From CAITNQ01 sp041661365 (lineage in GTDB: Bacteria > Latescibacterota > UBA2968 > UBA8231): a DNA stretch of 5,511 bases. The notes beneath the pieces were generated by a model. It worked only from the letters and a program-made list of their open reading frames with translations. It made no database searches and was not told the DNA's origin. Location: positions 1 to 5,511 of the forward strand of contig JBAZUN010000423.1 in assembly GCA_041661365.1 (NCBI GenBank). Reading direction: 5' to 3'. This document shows, in pieces, positions 1 to 5,511 of the stretch (its first letter is position 1; each line of letters begins with the position of its first letter). Both the position numbers and the translations under genes were made by a program.

Positions 1-6
1 TATAAT
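1..6 (+). promoter_or_regulatory. Possible -10 box of the ftsK promoter
   Basis: The first six bases are TATAAT, an exact match to the bacterial sigma-70-type -10 consensus, in a region that is otherwise GC-rich. Transcription would then begin near position 12-14 and give an ftsK leader of about 145 nt. The -35 element would lie left of the window, so the promoter cannot be confirmed. A weaker TAGTAT at 83-88 has no recognisable -35 partner. The call rests on one hexamer and on its place upstream of the first gene. Confidence 0.35.
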
Positions 7-32
7 TGTCCATCGGATCCAGTCGAACGGAT

Positions 33-48
33 CGACGGCGAACCGTCG
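33..48 (+). other. Small perfect hairpin in the ftsK leader
   Basis: CGACGG (33-38) and CCGTCG (43-48) are perfect inverted repeats around a CGAA loop, giving a 6-bp stem. No T-run follows, so it is not an intrinsic terminator. If transcription starts at the TATAAT at the left edge, it would sit near the 5' end of the mRNA, where short stems can protect against decay. A second short stem, CCCTG (118-122) with CAGGG (126-130), lies further down. In GC-rich DNA, stems this short often arise by chance. Confidence 0.25.
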
Positions 49-157
49 TCCCGGAACAAGGGCGGCGAACCAGGGAAATGGTTAGTATAGGGCCATCCCC
101 TGCCTGCTCCGTCCGTGCCCTGTCCCAGGGAACGGCGGTCGATGAGAAAGCGCCTAC

Positions 158-2539
158 ATGGCTGAGCTGGTCAATCGCTCTGCCCCCGGGGGCAGGTTGA
201 GTCAGGCCGGTGGCATTCTGCTGCTCGGTCTGGCCCTGTTCCTCCTGGTCAGCCTGGTATCCTACTCGCCGCTGGATTACCCCAACTCGAGTCAACCTCC
301 CGAGGCGGGGGGGAACTGGGCCGGCCGGTTCGGCGCCCGGGTCTCCTCGGCGGCCTTCATCGGGCTGGGGTACGGCGCCTATGTCCTGCCCCTGCTCTCC
401 CTGCTGTGGGGGTGGAACCGCGCCACGCGCGGCCCGGCCGCGGGGATGATCTACCGGACCTTCGGGTTGCTGGGGATGGCGCTGGTCTTCTCCAGTGGGG
501 CCGGTCTGCCCGGGTACTCGCGGCAGACCGCGTTCAAGCTCGGTGGCTGTCTGGCGATCGAGAGCAGCCGCCTGTTCTTCGTCCCCTACGGCGGGCGGGT
601 CGGGTCGGCCGTGGCCCTCGCTGCCCTCTTTCTGGCCGCACTGGTCCTGGTCGTGGAGGTCAAGCTGGCTCCGGTCCTCGCCGTGCTCCGGGCCCTGGCC
701 TGGCCGTTCCGCGCCGCGGCCGGGGCGTTCTCCCACCATGCCGGTGGGAACCGGACCGACCGGGAGGAGATGGACCAGGAGCCCGAGGAGGACGACGTCG
801 AAGAGGAGCCCATGCCTCCGGCCGGGCCGCGGGTGGGGCTAGATCACCGCCGGACTGGCCGCGAGTCCGGCCGGGTCGCCGTCTCCGAGCCGTTCCCCGA
901 TGAGGAGGAGGAGATCTCTCCCGAGGAGACCCCGGCAGAGGTTCCGGCGGACCAGGACGAAGCCCCGGACGAAGCGCCGGCCGTACCGGACGCGACTCGC
1001 GCCGCTGAACCACCCGTGGTGCGGGCCGCCGGGGCCAGGTCAGCGGCCGCTCCGCTCAGGTCCCGGGTTCGTCCGGGCGGCCGGTACCGTCTGCCTTCGC
1101 CCGAATTACTCGATCCGGTCGCCGCGAGCCAGGGCGAGGTCGACCGCGAGGACCTGCTGAGCAACGCCCGGATGCTCGAGGAGGCCCTGCACAACTTCGA
1201 CGTGGCCGGCAAGGTGGTCGAGGTGAACCCCGGGCCGGTGGTGACCCGGTACGAGGTCGAGCCCGCGGCCGGGGTCAAGGTCAACCGCATCGTCACCCTG
1301 GCCGACGACCTGGCCCGCATCATGAGCGCCACCGGGATCCGCATCCAGGCGCCGGTGCCGGGCAAGTCGGTCGTCGGGGTCGAGCTGGCCAACAAGCGGC
1401 GCGAGACCGTGTACCTGCGCGAGATCCTCGAGTCCAAGGCCTTCCGCGGCGCCGAGTCGCGGCTGACCATGGCCCTGGGGAAGACGATCTCCGGCGAGCC
1501 GTTCGCCACCGACCTGACGCGGATGCCGCACCTGCTGGTGGCCGGAGCAACCGGGTCGGGGAAGAGCGTCTGCATCAACGGTCTGATCTGCAGCCTGCTG
1601 TTCAAGGCCACCCCCGATGAGGTCCGCCTCCTGATGGTCGATCCCAAGGTCGTGGAGCTGACCATCTACGCCGACATCCCGCACCTCCTCACCCCGGTGA
1701 TCACCGAGCCCAAGCGGGCCTCCGAGGCGCTGAAGTGGGCCGTGGCCGAGATGGAGGCGCGGTACCAGAAGCTGGCCAGGCTCGGGGTCCGCAACCTGGC
1801 CGACTACAACCGCAAGCTCGAGCGGCTGCGGGCCGAAACCGACCCCGAGGGGGCGCCTCCCGAGAGCGCCATGTCCTACGTGGTCATCGTCATCGACGAG
1901 TTCGCCGACCTGATGCTCACCGCGCCGGCCGACGTCGAGACCTCGCTGATGAGCCTGGCGCAGAAGTCGCGGGCCGTGGGGATCCACATCATCCTGGCCA
2001 CGCAGCGTCCCTCGGTGAACGTCATCACCGGGGTCATCAAGGCGAATTTTCCCTCCCGGATCGCCTTCCAAGTGGCCTCGAAGACCGACTCGCGCACCAT
2101 CCTCGACATGAACGGCGCCGAGCGGCTGCTCGGTCGGGGCGACATGCTCTTCCTGCCGGGCGGTCAGGGCGAGCCGATCCGGGTGCACGGCGCGTACATC
2201 TCCGGCGAGGAGACCGAGCTGCTGGTCGAGTCGATCAAGGCCATGAAGTACACCGCCGGTCAGGTTGCGGTGTTCAGCGATCATGGGGATATTACCTCTT
2301 CCCGCGAGTCGCAGGACGAGCTGTTCGACCAGGCGGTGCGGCTGGTCGTCGAGCACCAGCAGGCCTCTACCTCCTTCCTGCAGCGCCGGATGAAGGTCGG
2401 ATACTCACGGGCGGCCAGGCTGATGGACGAGCTGCAGGCCGCCGGGATCGTGGGTCCGGCCGACGGCGCCAAGCCCAGAGAAATCCTGCTGTCCGCCGAG
2501 GAGCTGGAGGCGGACGAGGACGACGGGATTGCGGGGTGA
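158..2539 (+). CDS. ftsK: DNA translocase FtsK/SpoIIIE
   Basis: This 793-aa protein is a membrane-anchored, ATP-driven DNA pump that clears and aligns chromosome ends at the division septum and, in known systems, activates XerCD recombination. The N-terminus has about four membrane segments (roughly 18-36, 62-85, 100-117, 146-167). An acidic, Pro/Ala-rich linker follows (about 195-310). The motor domain begins near 325, with Walker A GATGSGKS at 463-470 and Walker B VVIVIDE at 575-581. The C-terminal gamma winged helix (about 720-785, with the segment RRMKVGYSRAARLMDEL) reads polarity sequences (KOPS/SRS) in the family. The length matches SpoIIIE and other short-linker FtsKs, not the long E. 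coli form. ATG at 158 is chosen because it precedes the first membrane segment; its Shine-Dalgarno is weak (GAGAAAG, 7-nt spacing). A TTG at 197 has no proper spacing. lolA follows after 10 nt. Family assignment is secure; the start is slightly less so. Confidence 0.97.
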   Translation: MAELVNRSAPGGRLSQAGGILLLGLALFLLVSLVSYSPLDYPNSSQPPEAGGNWAGRFGARVSSAAFIGLGYGAYVLPLLSLLWGWNRATRGPAAGMIYRTFGLLGMALVFSSGAGLPGYSRQTAFKLGGCLAIESSRLFFVPYGGRVGSAVALAALFLAALVLVVEVKLAPVLAVLRALAWPFRAAAGAFSHHAGGNRTDREEMDQEPEEDDVEEEPMPPAGPRVGLDHRRTGRESGRVAVSEPFPDEEEEISPEETPAEVPADQDEAPDEAPAVPDATRAAEPPVVRAAGARSAAAPLRSRVRPGGRYRLPSPELLDPVAASQGEVDREDLLSNARMLEEALHNFDVAGKVVEVNPGPVVTRYEVEPAAGVKVNRIVTLADDLARIMSATGIRIQAPVPGKSVVGVELANKRRETVYLREILESKAFRGAESRLTMALGKTISGEPFATDLTRMPHLLVAGATGSGKSVCINGLICSLLFKATPDEVRLLMVDPKVVELTIYADIPHLLTPVITEPKRASEALKWAVAEMEARYQKLARLGVRNLADYNRKLERLRAETDPEGAPPESAMSYVVIVIDEFADLMLTAPADVETSLMSLAQKSRAVGIHIILATQRPSVNVITGVIKANFPSRIAFQVASKTDSRTILDMNGAERLLGRGDMLFLPGGQGEPIRVHGAYISGEETELLVESIKAMKYTAGQVAVFSDHGDITSSRESQDELFDQAVRLVVEHQQASTSFLQRRMKVGYSRAARLMDELQAAGIVGPADGAKPREILLSAEELEADEDDGIAG

Positions 2540-2544
2540 GGGAG
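2538..2544 (+). promoter_or_regulatory. Ribosome-binding site that fixes the lolA start
   Basis: GAGGGAG overlaps the ftsK stop codon and lies 5 nt before the ATG at 2550. It favours that ATG over an in-frame TTG at 2529, inside the ftsK end, and over an internal ATG at 2571 that has no Shine-Dalgarno. The overlap with the ftsK stop suggests that ribosomes finishing ftsK can start lolA. Confidence 0.7.
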
Positions 2545-2549
2545 CCGCC

Positions 2550-3278
2550 ATGCGTCGTCGTCGTTCCTTGATGTCCGTCACGCCGGCCGCGTGGGCTGCA
2601 CCGGTGCGCGGCCGGTTCGTGGGTCGGTTCCTCCTGGCGGTGTTCCTTGCCGCGTGGGCGGGGCTTCCCGTGCCTGCTGCCGAAGCGGTCACCGGAGTCG
2701 AGGTGATCCAGCGGGCGCAGGCCAAGCTCTCCCGCTGCCGGACCCTGACCGCCGGCTTCGAGAAACGCTTCTACTGGGCCGCCCTCGATCGCACCACCGT
2801 CCATCACGGCCGGCTCTACCTCCGGCGGCCAGACCGGTTCCGGGTGGAGGTCGACGACGGTAACCTGGTCGTCGCGGACGGACAGGCCATCTGGGTTTAC
2901 AACCGCCGCAACGCCCAGGTCGTGGTCAACCCGTACGAGGGAGAGGTCAAGAGCCCGTGGGAGGTGCTCGTCGAGTACCAGGATTCCCACGTACCCGGAG
3001 CGATGGAAGAGACGCGCCTGGGGAATCGCCCGTGCTACCTGCTGACCCTGGTGCCCCGCGACGACGACGCGGGGGTGGTGCAGACCCGGGTGTGGGTGGG
3101 CCGGCGCGACTCCCTGCTCCTCCAGGTGGAACAGCGCGACGTGAACGACGACGTGACGACCTACCTGTTGAAGGATCAGCGCGTCAATGCCTCGCTCGAC
3201 GACCGGGTGTTCAGGTTCGTGTCTCCCGACGGCACCGAGGTGATCGACCGCCGCGGCTCGGCCGGAGGGAGCGAGTGA
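2550..3278 (+). CDS. lolA: Outer membrane lipoprotein carrier protein LolA-like
   Basis: The 242-aa product resembles LolA, the periplasmic chaperone that takes lipoproteins from the LolCDE transporter to the outer membrane. The N-terminus is arginine-rich (RRRR at 2-5, further Arg at 20, 22 and 26), followed by a hydrophobic core (about 27-39) and a likely signal peptidase I site after AEA at 44-46. The mature part shows the LolA pattern: an initial helix with a TLTAGFEKRF segment (65-74), then strands HGRLYLRRPDRFRVEV (86-101), DGQAIWVYNRRNAQVVVNPY (110-129), and later YLLTLVPR (163-170) and VFRFVSPDGTEVID (220-233). No lipobox Cys is seen, so it should be soluble. Its length is slightly above the usual 200-220 aa because of the long leader. 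Placement directly after ftsK is a widespread arrangement. The stop overlaps the start of the next gene. A more general LolA-fold protein remains possible because sequence conservation in this family is low. Confidence 0.88.
   Translation: MRRRRSLMSVTPAAWAAPVRGRFVGRFLLAVFLAAWAGLPVPAAEAVTGVEVIQRAQAKLSRCRTLTAGFEKRFYWAALDRTTVHHGRLYLRRPDRFRVEVDDGNLVVADGQAIWVYNRRNAQVVVNPYEGEVKSPWEVLVEYQDSHVPGAMEETRLGNRPCYLLTLVPRDDDAGVVQTRVWVGRRDSLLLQVEQRDVNDDVTTYLLKDQRVNASLDDRVFRFVSPDGTEVIDRRGSAGGSE
3264..3271 (+). promoter_or_regulatory. Ribosome-binding site that fixes the protease start
   Basis: GGAGGGAG lies inside the last lolA codons, with its GGAGG core 6 nt before the GTG at 3275. This site, together with a signal peptide starting at that GTG, argues against longer starts in the same frame as far back as 2957. 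Those would give an Arg/Gly-rich extension that is only the lolA coding region read out of frame. Confidence 0.75.
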
Positions 3279-4996
3279 GGGGACGGGTCGGGCTGCAAGG
3301 CGTCGTCCTGTTGTCGCTGCTGGTATTGGCCGCGGAGGTCGGGGCGGCCGGGGCCGTGGAGCTGGTCTGGGTCTTCCTGCGGGACAAGGTGGACGACCAA
3401 GGGGCGCGGGTGGCGTGGGACGACTCGCCCGACCCGCGGCCGGCAGCGGCCCTGGATCTGGCCGTGGTTCCCGGGTACGTGGCGATCCTGGGCCCGCTGG
3501 TGCAGGAGGTGCGCGCGATCTCCCGCTGGCTCAACGCGGTCAGCGTGGTGGCCACTGAGCCCCAGGTGATCCAGTTGCGCGGGCTGCCCTTTGTCCGCGG
3601 GGTGACCCCGGTCGGCCGGTACGCCCGGTCACCCGTACCCACGCCGCCAGAGCCGGACCCGACCGCCTCGGGCAAAGACGCCGGAACAGCCCTGCCCGAG
3701 TACGGCGTCTCCTATGCCCAGTTGGCCCAGCTCCACGTGACCGACCTGCACCTGCTGGGCTACCAGGGCGCCGGGATACGCATCGCCCTGCTCGACGACG
3801 GGTTCCACCACAGTCACCGTTGCTTCAGCGGGCTCCGCGTGGCGGCGGCGCGCGATTTCATCAACGGCGACGACGACGTCACCGATCAGGACGGGCAGCC
3901 GGTCACCGGCGATGAGACCCGTACGGTCCAGAATCTCCACGGGGCCCAGGTGCTGTCCCTGCTGGCGGGGAACGACCCGGACCGGTTTGTCGGTGTCGCG
4001 CCCGAGGCCGAGTACATCCTGGCCAAGACCGAGGAGTACGCGACCGAGCTCCCCGTCGAGGAGGATCGCTGGGTGGCCGGGCTGGAGTGGGCCGACAGCC
4101 TCGGGGCCAGGGTGGTCAACAGCTCCCTCGGGTACAACCTCTGGGACGACGGCTCGGGGTACACCTGGGCGCAGATGGACGGCGCCACCGCGGTGACCAC
4201 GCGGGCCGCCGAGATCGCCGTCCAGCGCGGCATCGTGGTGGTGGCCGCGGCCGGGAACGAGGGGGACAACGCCTGGCAGTACGTCACCGCGCCGGCCGAC
4301 GGACCGGGCGTCATCAGCGTCGGCGCCGTGGACCTGCCGCAGCCGGGACTGCGCGATCCGGTCCTGGCCGCGTCCAGCTCGCGCGGACCGACCGCGGACG
4401 GCCGTATCAAGCCGGACGTGGTGGCGCCGGGCCAGTTCGTGGTGGTGGCCGAGGTGCGGGGGAGCGATTACCAGCGGGCCAGCGGTACCTCCTACGCCGC
4501 GCCGCTGGTCTCCGGGGTCTGCGCCCTCCTGCTGCAGGCCCATCCGCCGTGGACCCCGGCCCAGGTGCAGCAGGCCCTCCGCGAAACGGCCACCGACCTG
4601 GGACCGGCCGGCCCGGACACGGCCTATGGCTGGGGACAGGTCAACGCCCTGGCGGCCAGCGGCATGGAGCTGCCGGTGCCCGAGGAATCGCGGGTGGCCG
4701 CACCCTTCCCGAACCCGGTGCGCGGGGATCGGATCTTCTTCCCGCTCAGCCTGGCCTCGGCCGGCACGGTGCAGTTGCAGATCTACGAGCTGTCCGGGGC
4801 CTTGGTGGCCACGGTATTCGATGGCCGGCTCGCCGAAGGGATCTACGTCGACCCAGATCGGGCCCTGCACTGGGATCTGAACGACGAGGAAGCGGACCGG
4901 GGTGTCCGGCTGGCCAACGGACTGCTGCTGTATCGGCTTACGGTCGCCGGGATCGAGCGGCAGGGCAAGCTCGCCCTGCTGCGTCCCTCCCGCTGA
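3275..4996 (+). CDS. Secreted subtilisin-like (S8) serine protease with FlgD/T9SS-like C-terminal domain
   Basis: The 573-aa product looks like an exported subtilase. Residues 1-27 form a signal peptide (hydrophobic core 9-20, likely cleavage after AGA at 25-27). Residues about 28-115 look like a propeptide, with VWVFLRDK at 31-38 and SRWLNAVSV at 83-91, and a Pro-rich linker follows (119-130). The catalytic domain (about 140-465) has the full S8 set: Asp174 in LLDDGF, His222 in LHGAQV, oxyanion Asn328 in AAAGNEGD and Ser406 in SGTSYAAPLVSG. The tail (about 475-573) begins FPNP (478-481) and has the LQIYELSG and ANGLLLYRL signatures of FlgD-Ig/T9SS type A sorting modules, suggesting surface attachment or secretion. 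DDG replaces the usual DTG/DSG after the catalytic Asp, and HGA replaces HGT after the His. The GTG start overlaps the lolA stop by 4 nt, so translational coupling is likely. Substrate unknown. Protease class is secure; the role of the tail is inferred. Confidence 0.93.
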   Translation: MRGRVGLQGVVLLSLLVLAAEVGAAGAVELVWVFLRDKVDDQGARVAWDDSPDPRPAAALDLAVVPGYVAILGPLVQEVRAISRWLNAVSVVATEPQVIQLRGLPFVRGVTPVGRYARSPVPTPPEPDPTASGKDAGTALPEYGVSYAQLAQLHVTDLHLLGYQGAGIRIALLDDGFHHSHRCFSGLRVAAARDFINGDDDVTDQDGQPVTGDETRTVQNLHGAQVLSLLAGNDPDRFVGVAPEAEYILAKTEEYATELPVEEDRWVAGLEWADSLGARVVNSSLGYNLWDDGSGYTWAQMDGATAVTTRAAEIAVQRGIVVVAAAGNEGDNAWQYVTAPADGPGVISVGAVDLPQPGLRDPVLAASSSRGPTADGRIKPDVVAPGQFVVVAEVRGSDYQRASGTSYAAPLVSGVCALLLQAHPPWTPAQVQQALRETATDLGPAGPDTAYGWGQVNALAASGMELPVPEESRVAAPFPNPVRGDRIFFPLSLASAGTVQLQIYELSGALVATVFDGRLAEGIYVDPDRALHWDLNDEEADRGVRLANGLLLYRLTVAGIERQGKLALLRPSR

Positions 4997-5001
4997 GCAT
5001 C

Positions 5002-5049
5002 TATCGCCCGCGCCGGCAACCACCGTCACGCCGGCCGAGCGCGGGCATA
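5002..5049 (+). other. GC-rich hairpin between the protease gene and prfB
   Basis: GCCCGCG (5006-5012) pairs perfectly with CGCGGGC (5040-5046). Inside it, CCGGC (5013-5017) pairs with GCCGG (5030-5034), leaving a 5-nt bulge (5035-5039) and a 12-nt loop. TAT (5002-5004) can add three pairs with ATA (5047-5049) across a single bulged C. It begins 5 nt after the protease stop and ends 3 nt before the prfB Shine-Dalgarno. No T-run follows, so it is not a standard intrinsic terminator. It could be a processing or stability element, a partial terminator, or chance structure in GC-rich sequence. Confidence 0.4.
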
Positions 5050-5052
5050 ACG

Positions 5053-5057
5053 AGGAG
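5053..5057 (+). promoter_or_regulatory. Ribosome-binding site of prfB
   Basis: AGGAG sits 8 nt before the ATG at 5066, a good spacing. A second in-frame ATG at 5072 would be 14 nt away, which is too far, so 5066 is preferred. Confidence 0.7.
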
Positions 5058-5065
5058 AGCATCGG

Positions 5066-5511
5066 ATGGCCATGGACGAGTCCTTGCGCAGTTGCCAGGA
5101 GCGCCTGGAGCTGCTGCGGGGGTATCTTTGACCTCGACGAGAGGCGACAAGCCCTGGCGGCCATCGAGGAGCGGATGGCGCGCAACGACTTCTGGGACGA
5201 TCGGTCGTCGGCAGAGCAGGCGACGCGCGAGGCCCGCCGTCACCGCGACACCATCGGTTCCTGGGAGGCGTTGAAGAAGCAGTTAGACGACCTCTCCGAG
5301 CTGCGGGAGATGGCCGCCGCGGAGGAGGACCAGTCGACCCTGGCCGAGCTCGAGCAAGAGACCGAGGCCCTGGTGGTCCGGGTCGACGACCTCGAGTTCC
5401 GCACCATGCTCAGCGACGAGGACGACCCCAAGAGCGCGATCCTGGTCATCCACTCGGGCGCCGGCGGCACCGAGGCCGCAGACTGGGCCGAGATGCTCAT
5501 GCGGATGTACG
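5066..5511 (+). CDS. prfB: Peptide chain release factor 2, 5' part, read through a programmed +1 frameshift
   Basis: RF2 ends translation at UGA and UAA codons by hydrolysing peptidyl-tRNA in the ribosome. The gene starts at ATG 5066 and encodes 21 residues ending in LELLRGYL before an in-frame TGA at 5129-5131. Reading resumes one base later with GAC at 5130 (DLDERRQALAAIEERM) and stays open to the right edge, giving 148 residues of a protein usually about 360-370 aa long. The joined product matches RF2: LRGYLD, then the NDFWDD segment of the N-terminal helical (PCRF) domain, then GAGGTEAADWAEMLMRMY at 131-148, where the central domain begins. The SPF recognition motif and catalytic GGQ lie beyond the window. 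The in-frame stop is autoregulatory in known prfB genes: low RF2 slows UGA decoding and favours the shift. It should not be called a pseudogene. The 69-nt gap and its own ribosome-binding site suggest partly independent expression. Confidence 0.95.
5118..5131 (+). promoter_or_regulatory. prfB +1 programmed frameshift signal
   Basis: All parts of the classical RF2 recoding site are present: an internal Shine-Dalgarno-like GGGGG (5118-5122), a 3-nt TAT spacer, the CTT slippery codon (5126-5128) and the TGA stop (5129-5131), followed by C. The peptidyl-tRNA on CTT slips one base to TTT, and GAC is decoded next. The E. coli site is AGG GGG TAT CTT TGA C; here the first base is C instead of A. Arginine is kept, but one A-U pair with the anti-Shine-Dalgarno is lost. 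Confidence 0.95.

Noticed and set aside
6..200. 64-aa open frame upstream of and overlapping the ftsK start
   Set aside because: It overlaps the FtsK N-terminus, has no ribosome-binding site in view, and its product has no recognisable features. It most likely appears by chance in stop-poor, GC-rich DNA.
1106..2356. 416-aa open frame on the - strand inside ftsK
   Set aside because: It lies antisense to the FtsK motor domain, which has intact Walker motifs. Its product is a Gly/His/Asp/Leu-rich low-complexity sequence typical of an antisense shadow.
2957..3274. Upstream extension of the protease reading frame
   Set aside because: The frame is open back to 2957, but that part is lolA read out of frame and is Arg/Gly-rich. 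The signal peptide and Shine-Dalgarno place the start at 3275.
5002..5049. Intrinsic terminator after the protease gene
   Set aside because: The stem is strong but is followed by CATAACGAGG with no T-run, so it is listed only as a hairpin.
5066..5131. prfB as a pseudogene or sequencing frameshift, or a separate 21-aa peptide gene
   Set aside because: The stop sits exactly in the known RF2 recoding context (GGGGG, TAT, CTT, TGA, C), and the RF2 sequence continues cleanly in the +1 frame. Programmed frameshifting explains it better.
3629..5185. 518-aa open frame on the - strand across the protease and into prfB
   Set aside because: It is antisense to two clearly identified genes, spans their boundary, and has shadow-like composition with no motif.
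4087..5274. 395-aa + strand frame running through the protease end into prfB
   Set aside because: It is Arg/Gly-rich and out of frame with both the protease and both prfB frames. It is a GC-rich shadow.

Overview
The window reads as a GC-rich stretch of a diderm (outer-membrane) bacterial chromosome, with four genes on the + strand and no mobile element, CRISPR array, tRNA or rRNA visible. In order: a near-complete upstream region (1-157), ftsK (158-2539, DNA translocase), a lolA-like lipoprotein carrier gene (2550-3278), a secreted subtilisin-like protease (3275-4996), and the 5' part of prfB (5066 to the right edge), which encodes peptide chain release factor 2 and needs a programmed +1 frameshift.

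The likely organism is inferred from three things. LolA implies an outer membrane. The protease ends in an FPNP-type FlgD/T9SS-like beta-sandwich tail, which is common in the FCB superphylum and allied candidate phyla. Base composition is very GC-rich, with strong G/C preference at third codon positions. Together these suggest a high-GC lineage of the Eisenbacteria / Krumholzibacteria / Latescibacteria kind. This is inference, because no rRNA or species marker is present.

The layout looks like a compact operon. ftsK and lolA are 10 nt apart. The protease GTG start overlaps the lolA stop codon by 4 nt (GTGA), with a strong Shine-Dalgarno inside the lolA end, so those two are probably translationally coupled. 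A 69-nt gap with a GC-rich hairpin separates the protease from prfB, which has its own good ribosome-binding site. A TATAAT hexamer at the extreme left edge may be the -10 box of the ftsK promoter.

Functionally, ftsK serves chromosome segregation at the septum and lolA serves lipoprotein traffic across the periplasm. The protease is exported and probably acts in the envelope or outside the cell. prfB serves translation termination and controls itself through the frameshift. The best-supported special feature is the prfB recoding site. No clearly new system is evident. The protease, with its unusual active-site flanks and its coupling to lolA, is the least ordinary gene.
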